A DNA stretch of 64,000 nt from Clostridium_AT radicumherbarum (GCF_045310525.1 NZ_JBJHZY010000001.1:1612001-1676000), one strand, 5' to 3'; shown: positions 42,538 to 51,401, numbered from the stretch's first letter. Program-made: numbers and translations. Notes: generated by a model not told the origin, from the letters alone.

Positions 42538-43272
42538 ATGGATAAATTAAAAAAAATACTAGTTGGAGAATCTAAGAATTTAAAGGTTTTAGACATTGGG
42601 ACTGGCGTTGGATCTTTCATTGAAGTACTGCAAGAAAGCTTACCGGGATATATTAGTATAATTGGAATAGATACAAAGAAAGAGGTGTTGAATAAGGCGG
42701 CAGAAAAATATAAAGATAAAAGGATTAAATTTATGCATATGGATGGGGAAAAGATAGAATTTAAGAATAATAGTATAGATGTAATTTCTATTTCTAATAC
42801 TCTTCATCATTTACCAAATAAAGAAAAAATATTATGTGAAATTAAAAGAGTATTGAAGCCAAAGGGTATTATTATAATTAATGAAATGATTTCTGATAAT
42901 CAATCTGAGAAACAACTTTCCCATGTGAAACTTCACCACCTTCAAGCAGAAATAGATACTTTATTAGGTATCTATCATAATAGGACCTTTACTGAACATG
43001 AATTAGTTAACATAGTAGCTAGTTTAAATCTAGAAAATGTAGACATGTTTCAGTATAATACCCATGAAGAACAAGAAAAAAGTGAAAACTTAGAAGATGA
43101 AAAGGGAATTTTAGATCAATGTTTTCAAGCAGTGGAATCAAAAATAGAAAAAATAAGTAATGTAATGCTACATGAAATGTATTTAGAAGTCTTAGAAAAT
43201 CTGAGAAGCAAATTATATAATATAGGGTTTTTTACTGCAACTGAATTGATAATTGTATGCAGGAAAATATAG
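42538..43272 (+). CDS. Class I SAM-dependent methyltransferase
   Basis: 244-residue methyltransferase with the Rossmann-type SAM motifs: motif I VLDIGTGVGSFIEVL (about residues 18-32), the acidic residue after strand 2 (IIGIDTKKEVL), and NTLHHLPNKEKILCEIKRVL (motif post II/III) typical of UbiE/Methyltransf_11 proteins, followed by LKPKGIIIINEM. The C-terminal part is helical. Ribosome site AGGAGAGA. It stands alone and ends next to an inverted R2 repeat. Substrate unknown. Confidence 0.9.
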   Translation: MDKLKKILVGESKNLKVLDIGTGVGSFIEVLQESLPGYISIIGIDTKKEVLNKAAEKYKDKRIKFMHMDGEKIEFKNNSIDVISISNTLHHLPNKEKILCEIKRVLKPKGIIIINEMISDNQSEKQLSHVKLHHLQAEIDTLLGIYHNRTFTEHELVNIVASLNLENVDMFQYNTHEEQEKSENLEDEKGILDQCFQAVESKIEKISNVMLHEMYLEVLENLRSKLYNIGFFTATELIIVCRKI

Positions 43273-43286
43273 CTATACACCTTTGA

Positions 43287-43362
43287 CCTATCCGGACATG
43301 GCTTGGTGAAGGAATGTGATTTGGTTGTCTTTTCAATCCAAAGTGAACTTGGGTGTTTTGTT
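43287..43362 (-). repeat. Structured repeat R2, copy 3 (inverted)
   Basis: On the minus strand it reads TAACAAAACACCCAAGTTCA, then stem TTTGG/CCAAA (plus 43320-43324 and 43338-43342) around the loop ATTGAAAAGACAA, then CACCAAGCCATGTCCGGATA, matching the second block of copy 2. It abuts the methyltransferase stop. Confidence 0.65.
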
Positions 43363-43474
43363 AGAGGAAGTGTTATGTTTTGCATAATCTATATTCGTTG
43401 TTTATATAAGATTCATTAATCATAAGTATTACATAAATGAACAATAGTAAAAAGTTATGAAAGAAGGAGACAAA

Positions 43475-43720
43475 ATGGAAATTATTGTTAAATATTTAAA
43501 GGATAATAAAAAGTATATTTATATAGGAGCAAGCTATTCTTTTTACAAGGATACAAGTCCAAGTTTTTTTGGAGGAAATCTCTTCCCCAATGAAGATGAA
43601 GGGGAGTTTAACTGCGTTCTAGTAAGTGATGAACTGGGACAACTGATATGGCTTCCAGTACAGGAAATAAAATTAATTAGTGTTAATGGCAATAGTCCTT
43701 GTGAAATCTTACAGAAATAA
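43475..43720 (+). CDS. Hypothetical protein, 81 aa
   Basis: ATG 43475 follows AAGGAGA; the earlier start at 43457 lies in front of the ribosome site. The product begins MEIIVKYLKDNKKYIYIG and has ASYSFYKDTSPSFFGGNLFP and a C-terminal strand WLPVQEIKLISVNG. It looks like a small beta-rich cytosolic protein. I do not recognise the family; similar small proteins are seen as stand-alone genes in clostridia. The next gene begins 55 bp downstream. Confidence 0.6.
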   Translation: MEIIVKYLKDNKKYIYIGASYSFYKDTSPSFFGGNLFPNEDEGEFNCVLVSDELGQLIWLPVQEIKLISVNGNSPCEILQK

Positions 43721-43775
43721 TGTTGTAACATTAAATAATGACGAAGTGCTTATAATTTATATTGGAGGAGATAAA

Positions 43776-44081
43776 ATGAGAGACATTTTCAACGGTAATA
43801 TCAAAAATTCAAAGTCTGCAATAATTGCTTTAGTTTTATTCTCAATCATTATGTTTGTTAGCGGAATATTTTTTTTGATTACTGCTCTATTTTATCATAG
43901 TATTGAATCAAGTGCTCGGATTTTGCTTTTAATATTTACCATAATTTCTTTTGCTATAACAATTATTTATCCTGTTTTAGCTATTTATTTTGTTAGGAGA
44001 ATGGATAAATATCCACATATATCTAGAATGTTTTTTAAAGATTATATTTATGTAGATAATAAAAATAAAAAAGATAACTGA
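43776..44081 (+). CDS. Hypothetical membrane protein, 101 aa
   Basis: ATG 43776 has TTGGAGGAG upstream; the longer frame from 43680 would overlap the preceding gene. Two transmembrane helices (about residues 15-38 and 45-70) are followed by a basic cytosolic tail. No recognised domain. Probably co-transcribed with the 81-residue protein. Confidence 0.6.
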   Translation: MRDIFNGNIKNSKSAIIALVLFSIIMFVSGIFFLITALFYHSIESSARILLLIFTIISFAITIIYPVLAIYFVRRMDKYPHISRMFFKDYIYVDNKNKKDN

Positions 44082-44115
44082 TTAAGCGAGAGTTATAGGC
44101 ATTTTTGAAAATAAA

Positions 44116-44313
44116 TTGCTTCATAATCTTCATTTAAGTTGCCTTAAAAAGTCCTGGGGGGAGAATGCATCTACCTATCAGGCACAGACGCTACTGGCTA
44201 TGTTTCGTCATTACAATGAACACAGTTTCCGTAGAAACAGTGTTTTGTTATCGCAGATTCTGGGAGGGGAGCCACATACATTGCATCAGTTTGTTAGCAG
44301 AAACATGCATTAA
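44116..44313 (+). pseudogene. C-terminal remnant of an NmrA-like NAD(P)-binding protein
   Basis: The last 50 or so codons (QTLLAMFRHYNEHSFRRNSV ... QILGGEPHTLHQFVSRNM) match the C-terminal end of NmrA/YtfG-type NAD(P)-dependent oxidoreductases (the MFRxYxxHG and GxEPxTxxxFV pattern). The Rossmann domain that should precede it is absent, and there is no ribosome site. Base composition is higher in GC than its surroundings, consistent with recent arrival and truncation. Confidence 0.6.
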
Positions 44314-44433
44314 TAAGAAAAGGGGTTATATTTTGTAAGCACTAGGAGAGATGATTCTCAATGCTGAACAACATCAAAATAAGCCATGAAGCTTTTACTT
44401 TAGGTAGGAATATAGTTAATAAGTGCGGTTTTT

Positions 44434-44473
44434 TAGCCTTAGGTATTGATATGGCATGCCTAAGGCTATTTTT
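44434..44473 (+). terminator. Intrinsic terminator
   Basis: TAGCCTTAGG (44434-44443) and CCTAAGGCTA (44459-44468) followed by TTTTT. It lies after the NmrA-like remnant; the rest of 44314-44614 shows nothing else recognisable. Confidence 0.85.
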
Positions 44474-44614
44474 ATAGTTAAAAATGCCATATCACAACTA
44501 ATAATTAAACTTAACAATATCAAACAGATAATAAAAATGTTTATTTATATATAGACAAATGTGAATTTGTTTAATAAAATATAATTAGAAAACTTTGGGA
44601 TTGGAGTGATGGTA

Positions 44615-45379
44615 ATGAAGGGTAATGAAATTTTATGGGATTCATCTATAGACGAGATAAAAAAAGGTTACATTGAGGGAGAGCAAGAATTTACGTGTAT
44701 ATTTTGCAATAGTAGCTTTGAAAAGGGAAAAATATTTAAAAGGGGAGAGGATTTTTATGATGCAAAAAAAATAACTGAAATCCATGTTAAGGAAGCACAT
44801 AGTTCTTCTTTAGGTTATTTATTAAATATGAATTCAGACTTTACAGGAATATCTGAGATTCATAGAGAAGTAATAAAATTAATGGCTCAAGGGCTTACAG
44901 ATAAGGAGATAGCAACAGAACTCGGCATAGCACAATCAACTATTAGAAATCATAGATTTAAGTTAAGGGAAAAAGAAAAGCAAGCTAGACTGTTTTTGGC
45001 TACAATGGAGCTTTTAGGTGATGCATCATCAAGGGGGATAAATGTTTTAGATAAGGAAGTTATAATAGATTCCCATAAAACTGCTACAACATTAGATGAT
45101 AGATATAATATTACGGATATGGAGAGAAAAGCAACTATTAAAGCATATATGGATGAAACAAATGCATTAAAATCCTATCCAGCTAAGGAAAAGAAGAAGA
45201 TTATAGTTTTAGGAGAAATAGTGAAAAACTTCTCTAGAGGTAGGACTTATACTGAGAAGGAAATAAATAGAGTATTAAAAAGGATTTTTGAGGACTATGC
45301 AACCATAAGAAGAGCCTTAGTTGAGTATGGCTTTATTGATAGAAGCAATGATTGCACTAAGTATTGGGTTAAGGAATAG
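44615..45379 (+). CDS. LuxR-type HTH protein with DUF2087 domain
   Basis: 254-residue regulator. N terminus has a zinc-ribbon-like pattern (FTCIFCNSSF ... HVKEAH). A LuxR/GerE-like HTH follows (EVIKLMAQGLTDKEIATELG, IAQSTIRNHRFKLRE). The C-terminal DUF2087 domain is clear (YPAKEKKKIIVLGEIVKNFS, GRTYTEKEINRVLKRIFEDY, ALVEYGFIDRSND). ATG 44615 is chosen as best spaced from GGAG; 44606 and 44609 are alternatives. Such proteins are stand-alone regulators; targets unknown. A 35-codon ORF follows 5 bp downstream. Confidence 0.85.
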   Translation: MKGNEILWDSSIDEIKKGYIEGEQEFTCIFCNSSFEKGKIFKRGEDFYDAKKITEIHVKEAHSSSLGYLLNMNSDFTGISEIHREVIKLMAQGLTDKEIATELGIAQSTIRNHRFKLREKEKQARLFLATMELLGDASSRGINVLDKEVIIDSHKTATTLDDRYNITDMERKATIKAYMDETNALKSYPAKEKKKIIVLGEIVKNFSRGRTYTEKEINRVLKRIFEDYATIRRALVEYGFIDRSNDCTKYWVKE

Positions 45380-45384
45380 GAGTG

Positions 45385-45492
45385 ATGCCGGCAATAATTG
45401 ACGTAGATAGTGCTTCTAAGGATAAGCTTATAAAAATTGCTGCTCAGTATGACTTGGATATTGAAAAGTATATTGAGGAAGATGAATTATAG
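45385..45492 (+). CDS. Small acidic protein, 35 aa
   Basis: ATG 45385 is preceded by AATAGGAGTG and lies 5 bp after the DUF2087 stop, so it is translated from the same transcript. The product starts MPAIIDVDSASKDKLIKIAA and ends in a strongly acidic tail (EKYIEEDEL). No family recognised. Position and coupling suggest a functional small protein rather than chance. Confidence 0.5.
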   Translation: MPAIIDVDSASKDKLIKIAAQYDLDIEKYIEEDEL

Positions 45493-45530
45493 AAGATAGT
45501 AACACTATTAGAAACCATTGATCAAAGAAA

Positions 45531-45552
45531 GGGAGCTTCTACAGTAGCTCCC
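45531..45552 (+). terminator. Hairpin after the DUF2087 operon
   Basis: GGGAGCT-TCTACAGT-AGCTCCC, without a following U-tract; possible weak terminator or processing hairpin. Confidence 0.45.
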
Positions 45553-45575
45553 TCCACCCCTAATAGGTTAGCAAA

Positions 45576-45617
45576 CATTGTAATACACTTGCGCAAGTAC
45601 TATTACAATGATATAAT
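45576..45617 (+). promoter_or_regulatory. 35-bp palindromic operator overlapping a promoter
   Basis: Outer arms CATTGTAATA (45576-45585) and TATTACAATG (45601-45610) are perfect inverted repeats; between them ACTTGCGCAAGT is itself a perfect 12-bp palindrome. TTGCGC (45589-45594) and TATAAT (45612-45617) with a 17-bp spacer form a SigA-type promoter whose -35 sits in the dyad centre, so a bound repressor would block it. The 180 bp from 45493 to 45672 hold no other gene. Confidence 0.7.
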
Positions 45618-45672
45618 TGTAACATAATTAATCCATATTTGGGGGAGATTAACAACGAAAAGGAAGAATTTT

Positions 45673-46047
45673 TTGAATTTTATTTTATGTTTTATTTTTT
45701 TACTTTCAATTACTTTAAATATAGGTTTCTTAGTACCTAAGAAACATTCAGCGTCTATTTCAATAGGGTATTATGTGTCACGCGATCAGAATGGGATATT
45801 CTATAAACTTTCAATCATGAATGATAATAAAGTTCTTCTTTATGGTATGAAAGATAATCTATTATTTGAAGGGAAATTAGAATTCAATGAAAAAGAAAAT
45901 AATTACCTGATTAAAACTGAGTCCAACACATACCAGGTTGCAGTACGTGATGATGTTATATTCTTGCCAATAATTGAAAATGACAAAATTGTCAGCAAGT
46001 TATTTACGAAAGTTGGTAATATTCCCGTTACCTTTGGGAAAGAGTAA
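45673..46047 (+). CDS. Hypothetical exported or membrane-anchored protein, 124 aa
   Basis: TTG start with AAAAGGAAG upstream. An N-terminal hydrophobic segment (FILCFIFLLSITLNIGFLV, residues 3-21) acts as signal or anchor; no lipobox. The rest is a compact beta-rich domain (SISIGYYVSRDQNGIFYKLS, LLYGMKDNLLFEGKLEF). I do not recognise it. It is the only gene controlled by the palindromic operator just upstream, so it may be strongly regulated. Confidence 0.65.
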   Translation: MNFILCFIFLLSITLNIGFLVPKKHSASISIGYYVSRDQNGIFYKLSIMNDNKVLLYGMKDNLLFEGKLEFNEKENNYLIKTESNTYQVAVRDDVIFLPIIENDKIVSKLFTKVGNIPVTFGKE

Positions 46048-46106
46048 TTAAATATTATGTATTTTTACCGTAGAAAAGTTTAGTTAATACCGACCAGTAT
46101 TCAGAG

Positions 46107-46140
46107 AAATGAAAGGCTTCCTGTAGGGAGCCTTTCATTT
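46107..46140. terminator. Bidirectional intrinsic terminator
   Basis: AAATGAAAGGCT...AGCCTTTCATTT, 12-bp stem with A- and T-rich flanks, between converging genes. Confidence 0.85.
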
Positions 46141-46164
46141 TATAATAGATTAAAAAATGGAATA

Positions 46165-46803
46165 TTACATGTTTTTCAAAAATTTTATTATATAGCTTAA
46201 GGTATAAAACTCTCTATCCAGCTTTGTAACAATTGACTTTAGTCCCGTTATTATTGTTTGCTCTTCAAAATTCTCTAAAAGAAGCATAATATTTAACATA
46301 TTGAGTCCACCATCTTTTGTATCAAGAACTCGTGCTTTTTTTATGTACTGGTTTTCCATAGCACCCAAAACAGCGCCTCTTAACTCTTCACTTATTTCTA
46401 ATTTTGGCATTTCCTCAAAAATTCTGATGCCGGGAGTATTTAAAGTTAGATTTTTAGCTTTACTTATATCAGTAGATAAAAATACAGTATTTATAAACTT
46501 TGCATCTTTGAAATTAGCGCCTTCCAGCTTAACTGAGTCAAAAACAGCATTTTCAAACACAGCACTTCTAAAGTCGCTGTCCTTTATGTTTGTTCCAATA
46601 AATTCCGCATATTTAAAGCTGCATTTAAAGAAGTTGGTAGATTTAAAATGCGCTCCTCTAAAGCTTACATAATCAAAAACTGAGCCTGAAAAATCGCAGT
46701 TATAGCAATTACTCCTCTCTAAGTTTTTGTACATAAAGTTCTTATCTTTTTTCTCTATATTATTATAGTTGAAATTTCCCTGAACACTTCTATTTGTAGC
46801 CAT
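46165..46803 (-). CDS. Pentapeptide repeat protein
   Basis: 212-residue protein with about eight pentapeptide units between residues 30 and 110 (CDFSG, VSFRG, TNFFK, AEFIG, SDFRS, AVFDS, ANFKD, TVFLS), forming the right-handed quadrilateral helix. The C-terminal half is non-repetitive and helical. ATG 46803 is used (TTTAGGTGAGG upstream); the GTG at 46815 is in the ribosome site. It overlaps the 3' end of the DEAD helicase gene by 14 bp. Known relatives protect gyrase or act as scaffolds; function here unknown. Confidence 0.85.
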   Translation of the reverse strand: MATNRSVQGNFNYNNIEKKDKNFMYKNLERSNCYNCDFSGSVFDYVSFRGAHFKSTNFFKCSFKYAEFIGTNIKDSDFRSAVFENAVFDSVKLEGANFKDAKFINTVFLSTDISKAKNLTLNTPGIRIFEEMPKLEISEELRGAVLGAMENQYIKKARVLDTKDGGLNMLNIMLLLENFEEQTIITGLKSIVTKLDREFYTLSYIIKFLKNM

Positions 46804-47917
46804 GGTTTTCCTCACCTAAATCCCTTCTTGGTATTTTAAATTTAATAGTTTTTTCTATTTCATTAAGTCGTAAGCGATCTTTTGGATCAATAAAGAGACA
46901 GGTATAACCTTCTTCTCCAGCTCTTCCGGTTCTACCTATACGATGTATATAGCTTTCTACGCTTTCAGGTATGTCATAGTTGTAAATATGGCTGACTCCG
47001 CTTATATCAAGTCCTCTTGAGGCCACGTCCGTTGCTATTAAATATTGAAAATCTCCATTTCTAAAGGTCTTCATTATTCTTTCACGCTTTGACTGAAGTA
47101 TATCACTATGCAGTTTTTCGCAGTTGTATTCACGCTTGTATAGTGCTGCCTCCAGTTCGTCTGCTCTTCTTTTGGTTCTGCAAAATATTATAGCCATATA
47201 GGGATTGTCTTGATCTAGTACAGTGCATAGTGCATCCAGTTTTTTTCTGTCTGTGGTTTCTACCACCTGCTGCTTAATTGCATCAAGTGTTACTTCCTCT
47301 TTACGAATAGCCACGGTTTCAGGATCTTTCATATATCTATAGGCTAATCTTTTAACATCTGAATTTAAGGTTGCAGAGAAACAAAGGGTTTGGCGTTTTT
47401 TAGAGGTTTCTTTAATTATTGATTCTACCTCATTTTTAAAGCCCATTAAAAGCATTTGATCTGCTTCATCAAGTACGAAGGTCTTTAATTTGCTTAAATC
47501 TATGGTCTTTCTCTCAAGATGGTCCAGAATTCTTCCCGGTGTGGCAATAATAAGATGGATGCCCTTTTGCAGCTTTTTAAGCTGAGAGCCAATATCTTTT
47601 CCACCATAGGCTGCCAATATATTAATATCCTTAGCCTTCTTAAGCTTTAGAGCTTCTTCAGTTATCTGAAGGGCAAGTTCTCGGGTAGGAGTTAAAATCA
47701 AGGCTTGAACTGCCTCCACTTCAGGTGAAATATTTTCAAAGATTGGAAGCAAAAACGCCAGGGTTTTGCCTGTGCCGGTTTGAGATTCAACTATAACATC
47801 TTTTCCAGACTTTATAAGACTGATGCTTTTCTCTTGAACCGGTGTGGGCCCAGTGATTCCGTTATTTTTCAAAAGCTTTACTATAGCTTCATTAATTCCT
47901 AATTGATTAAAATTCAT
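46790..47917 (-). CDS. DEAD-box RNA helicase
   Basis: 375-residue helicase with all core motifs: Q motif (PTPVQEKSISLI), motif I SQTGTGKT, Ia PTRELALQ, II DEAD (VLDEADQM), III SAT (CFSATLNSD), V VASRGLDISG and VI HRIGRTGRAG. It lacks the C-terminal RNA-binding extension of CshA/DbpA, so it is a minimal DEAD core. ATG 47917 follows GGGAGG. The pentapeptide gene overlaps its end, suggesting translational coupling. Likely roles are RNA remodelling or cold adaptation. Confidence 0.93.
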   Translation of the reverse strand: MNFNQLGINEAIVKLLKNNGITGPTPVQEKSISLIKSGKDVIVESQTGTGKTLAFLLPIFENISPEVEAVQALILTPTRELALQITEEALKLKKAKDINILAAYGGKDIGSQLKKLQKGIHLIIATPGRILDHLERKTIDLSKLKTFVLDEADQMLLMGFKNEVESIIKETSKKRQTLCFSATLNSDVKRLAYRYMKDPETVAIRKEEVTLDAIKQQVVETTDRKKLDALCTVLDQDNPYMAIIFCRTKRRADELEAALYKREYNCEKLHSDILQSKRERIMKTFRNGDFQYLIATDVASRGLDISGVSHIYNYDIPESVESYIHRIGRTGRAGEEGYTCLFIDPKDRLRLNEIEKTIKFKIPRRDLGEENHGYK

Positions 47918-48138
47918 TATCGTATACCTCCCTAATTATAGGGTTCCATTTCTAAATTTAAATTAATACCTACTTAATGCATTCTGTTTTCAGCAGGTGA
48001 ACCTAATGTTTTGGCTAGTTAATAATACCATACTGTATTGATTATTGCTAATAAATAGTATTATGGAAAAAAAGTATATGCTTAAATTCACTATATATAA
48101 TTTTGCAAGCTTAATTCTTCTTGGAGGTTTTTTGAAAA

Positions 48139-48813
48139 TTAGATGCATTATCAGCAGCACCATTAGCAAAGGTAAATGATGCTCCTATACTATTGACAGA
48201 AAAAGGTGCACTAAGTTCAGATACTATATTTGAAATACAAAGATTAAAAGCTACAAATGCTATTTTAGTTGGAGGAACAGGTGGTATAAGTACAAATGTA
48301 GAAAATCAGCTAAAAAATATAGGAGTTAGTTTTACCAGGATTGGTGGAATTAATAGATATGAAACATCAAAATTAGTAGCGGAAAAATTGGGTACAAGCA
48401 ATGGAATTATAGCAGCAACTGGTTTGGATTTTCCGGATGCACTATCAATAGCTCCAATTGCAGGAATTAAGCCTATGCCTATTTTATTATCACCAAAGGA
48501 TGGATTAGATCCAAGTGTTGCATCCTTTATTAAAGGTAAAAGTATACCAGTTTCATATATTGTTGGAGGCACAGGAGTATTAGGAGATACAGTATCTACA
48601 AGTGTACCAAATAGTAAGAGACTTGGTGAAAAAAATAGATATGAAACTAATCAAATTATTAATAATCAATTTGTAGGAAATTTAAGTACAGGTACAGTTT
48701 TTTTAGCAACAGGAAACGATTTTCCAGATGCACTGAGTGGATCAGCTTTATCAGCTAAAAATAATGCTCCAATTATATTATCAGATAAAAATTCAATTAC
48801 ATCTCATTTTTGA
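48139..48813 (+). pseudogene. Cell wall-binding repeat 2 (CWB2) protein, truncated at both ends
   Basis: The frame encodes internal CWB2 units with the hallmark DALSAAPLAK, ILVGGTGGIS, FPDALSIAPIAG, YIVGGTGVLG, RYETN and FPDALSGSALSA. There is no start codon, signal peptide or ribosome site before 48139, and the frame stops at 48811-48813 in the middle of a repeat (ITSHF-stop), exactly where a different gene remnant begins. Functional CWB2 proteins carry three complete repeats plus a secretion signal. Confidence 0.85.
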
Positions 48814-49126
48814 TGCAGTCGGAAAAAGCTCATTTGCTAAATGCAAACCATTGTTGCAGCCAGATGGCGTTTATATATCATCAGAATTAGGTTATATGGC
48901 ACAGAATCTTTACTTAGCATTCATTACGTCTAAAATTTGTAGTAAAAAAGTCATATTTCCAGTTCCAACAGATATAAAGAGGACTATACTTTTTATCAAA
49001 GACTTAATTGAAAAAGAAAGATTCAAGCCAGTGATAGATAGAAGATATCCATTGGATAAAATCCATGAGGCATATAATTATGTTGCAACTGGTCAAAAAA
49101 TAGGGAATGTTATCATAACTTTTTAA
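48806..49126 (+). pseudogene. 3' remnant of a zinc-type alcohol dehydrogenase/quinone oxidoreductase
   Basis: From IFDAVGKSSFAKCKPLLQPD to KIHEAYNYVATGQKIGNVII the frame matches the C-terminal third of medium-chain dehydrogenases. The catalytic and Rossmann N-terminal parts are missing. It is joined directly to the CWB2 remnant in a different frame, so the junction at about 48806-48813 marks a deletion or recombination point. Partial repeat R1 copy F follows at 49133. Confidence 0.8.
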
Positions 49127-49132
49127 TATAAT

Positions 49133-49170
49133 TTTGTAAAATATATCAGCAAATAGTCAACCTCCCATTT
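49133..49170 (+). repeat. Repeat R1, partial copy F
   Basis: AAAATATATCAGCAAATAGT followed by CAACCTCCCATTT matches the middle of R1 (ATATATCAGCAATTAGTCAA). The hairpin end is missing. It follows a gene remnant, as copy E does. Confidence 0.5.
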
Positions 49171-49295
49171 CGGAGAGTAATAAAAATTAGGGTTATTATA
49201 TAGTCTTGGTGGCCTTTATATTAAAGAAGGATTTCATTAGATTCTGTAGAATAACTATAATAAAGGTAATAATTTCCTTAAAGGGGGATAAGAAA

Positions 49296-49667
49296 ATGGC
49301 AGAAACACAAAAAATATTAGAATGGACATTAATTTCTGAATGTCCAATTCCAAACGATGTAAGCGATTTGTTGGTAGAGGGAGAAGTACCAGTTGCTGCT
49401 TACAAAACTTTCCGTGATAGCGCTATTTTTACTAACAAAAGGTTGATTGTTAGAGACGCTCAAGGTCTGACTGGTAAAAAAGTAGAGATTTATTCTTTGC
49501 CTTACTCTTCTATCAACATGTGGTCTACTGAAAATGCAGGAAAGCTTTTTGATTTTAATGCTGAAGTTGAATTATGGACCAGAGCAGGACATATTAAAGT
49601 CAATCTACAAAAGGGAGTAGATATACGCAAATTTGATAAACTGATAGCTAATGCGCTACTTAAATAA
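49296..49667 (+). CDS. PH domain (YvbH/bPH-like) protein
   Basis: 123-residue protein with a bacterial pleckstrin-homology-like domain: EVPVAAYKTFRDSAIFTNKR, LIVRDAQGLTGKKVEIYSLP, SSINMWSTENAG, VELWTRAGHIKVNLQKGVDI. ATG 49296 has AAAGGGGGA upstream. No membrane segment, unlike YdbT-type PH proteins. Related small proteins are common in Firmicutes, function unknown. Stands alone; terminator downstream at 49718. Confidence 0.8.
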   Translation: MAETQKILEWTLISECPIPNDVSDLLVEGEVPVAAYKTFRDSAIFTNKRLIVRDAQGLTGKKVEIYSLPYSSINMWSTENAGKLFDFNAEVELWTRAGHIKVNLQKGVDIRKFDKLIANALLK

Positions 49668-49717
49668 TTTGCTTACTATATGTTGTTTTACTTATGACTT
49701 ATGTAGAGAACATTTAA

Positions 49718-49775
49718 AAATATACTCTGCTGAGAGAGCTTTTTAGTTCAAATCTACAGGGTATATTTATTTTTA
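49718..49775 (+). terminator. Intrinsic terminator after PH-domain gene
   Basis: AAATATACTCTG (49718-49729) and CAGGGTATATTT (49757-49768), 12-bp stem with one G-U, then ATTTTTA. The further gap to 50019 shows a small hairpin AATAAGCT/AGCTTATT near 49831-49853 but no riboswitch that I recognise. Confidence 0.6.
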
Positions 49776-50019
49776 AAAGAGATATTCTATTAATAAAATA
49801 GTTAAGATGTCATAAAATACTGCGAAAAAATGAATAAGCTTCATTTTAGCTTATTTTATTGAATTTTCTGAATATAAAATTTTCGATAAAATGACAGAAA
49901 AAAAGTGAAATAAATTTAAAATGATGTTAAAATATTATAGGATAGAAAATTAAAAATTATTTTGTGCAAATTTAATTAAAGTAGCACAGGGGAATAATAC
50001 ATTTAGAAAAGGAGTTTTA

Positions 50020-51339
50020 ATGATGAGTAAACCAATTTTATCAGCTCATTTTGAATCTAGAACACCATCAGACGTTAGACTAGCACAAATGAAATATGAG
50101 GAGCGTAAATTAAAGCCTGAGGCTGTTATTAATGTAGGTATTGGAAACGTTTCACTTCCTACAAATCCTGCTATGCAGAAAAGAATGTTTGCTCTTGGTG
50201 CACCTGAAAGTCCATTTGCAAAAGGTGTTGTAAGATATACAACTACTGCTGGTACTGATGAATGTCAGAATGCATTTAAAAATATCCTTAAATGCGAAGG
50301 TTTTGATACAAGCAATTTATTTGTTCAGGTAACTGACGGAGGATCTGCAGCTATGGAATTACTATTATTAGGTGTTTGTGGTGCTGCAGGCACAGGTGAC
50401 AAGCCTCTAATGGTAATTGATCCTGCATATACTAATTATATCTCTTTCGCTGAAAGAATCGGACGTAAAATAGTTACTGTAACACGTACTTTAGACGATA
50501 ACGGTAAATTCAGTCTTCCAGAAATAGATAAAATTGAAGAACGCATTAAAGAGCATAATCCTGGAGCGCTTCTTGTTATACCTTATGACAATCCTACAGG
50601 ACAGTTCTATAACCATGAAACCCTTAAGGAACTTGCTAAATTATGTGTAAAATACAACATGTGGATGATAAGTGATGAAGCCTATCGTGAGCTTGTCTAT
50701 GAAGAAGGCAGCAAGCTCGTAAGTATTTGGGGAGTAACTGATGCAGAGGTTCCTGGTATCGAAGGAAGAAGAATCAGTATTGAAACAGCTTCAAAGGTAT
50801 GGAATGCCTGCGGATTAAGAATCGGTGCACTAATTACAGATAGTGCTGAATTCAACAATCGTTCTGTAGCTGAATATACTGCAAACCTTTGTGCTAATGC
50901 AATTGGTCAATATATATTTGGCGGATTAGCTCATGAAACAAAGGAGCAAATTGCTGACTGGTGCAAGAATATCAGAGAATACTACAAAGAGCAAATATTA
51001 ATGGTATACAATGGACTTAAAAGCCAAGAGCCTAAATTAATTGTTTCCAGTCCAGATGCATCCATATACTCAGTAATTGATGTTAGAAATGTAGTTAAGC
51101 CTGGCTTTGACTCAATTGATTTCGTTCTATACTGCGCTGGAGAAGGAGCTGTTAACCTAAATGGTGTTGAAACTACTCTTCTAGTAGCACCTATGAAGGG
51201 CTTCTACAATATTGACAAGGCTGAGAACAACCCAGGAAATACACAGTTTAGAATTTCCTTTGTTGAATCACCTAAAAATATGGCTAAGGTTCCAGAATTA
51301 TTTGTTAAGCTTCTAAGACAGTATGAAGCGCAAAGATAG
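50020..51339 (+). CDS. PLP-dependent aminotransferase (class I/II)
   Basis: 439-residue fold-type I aminotransferase. The PLP Lys259 lies in TASKVWN; substrate/PLP-site strands LLVIPYDNPTGQFYNHETL, MWMISDEAYRELVYEE (Asp-Ala-Tyr) and the phosphate-binding TDGGSAAMELL are all present, with the C-terminal RISFVESP (substrate carboxylate Arg). Two adjacent ATGs (50020, 50023) follow GGAGTTTTA. It precedes a membrane protein and a D-2-hydroxyacid dehydrogenase on the same strand, but a terminator at 51402 separates them. Confidence 0.92.
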   Translation: MMSKPILSAHFESRTPSDVRLAQMKYEERKLKPEAVINVGIGNVSLPTNPAMQKRMFALGAPESPFAKGVVRYTTTAGTDECQNAFKNILKCEGFDTSNLFVQVTDGGSAAMELLLLGVCGAAGTGDKPLMVIDPAYTNYISFAERIGRKIVTVTRTLDDNGKFSLPEIDKIEERIKEHNPGALLVIPYDNPTGQFYNHETLKELAKLCVKYNMWMISDEAYRELVYEEGSKLVSIWGVTDAEVPGIEGRRISIETASKVWNACGLRIGALITDSAEFNNRSVAEYTANLCANAIGQYIFGGLAHETKEQIADWCKNIREYYKEQILMVYNGLKSQEPKLIVSSPDASIYSVIDVRNVVKPGFDSIDFVLYCAGEGAVNLNGVETTLLVAPMKGFYNIDKAENNPGNTQFRISFVESPKNMAKVPELFVKLLRQYEAQR

Positions 51340-51401
51340 GAATTAAACTTAAGTTTCAATTATGACTTTTAGTATTAATTAGAAGTTTTAAGTGAGGATG
51401 T

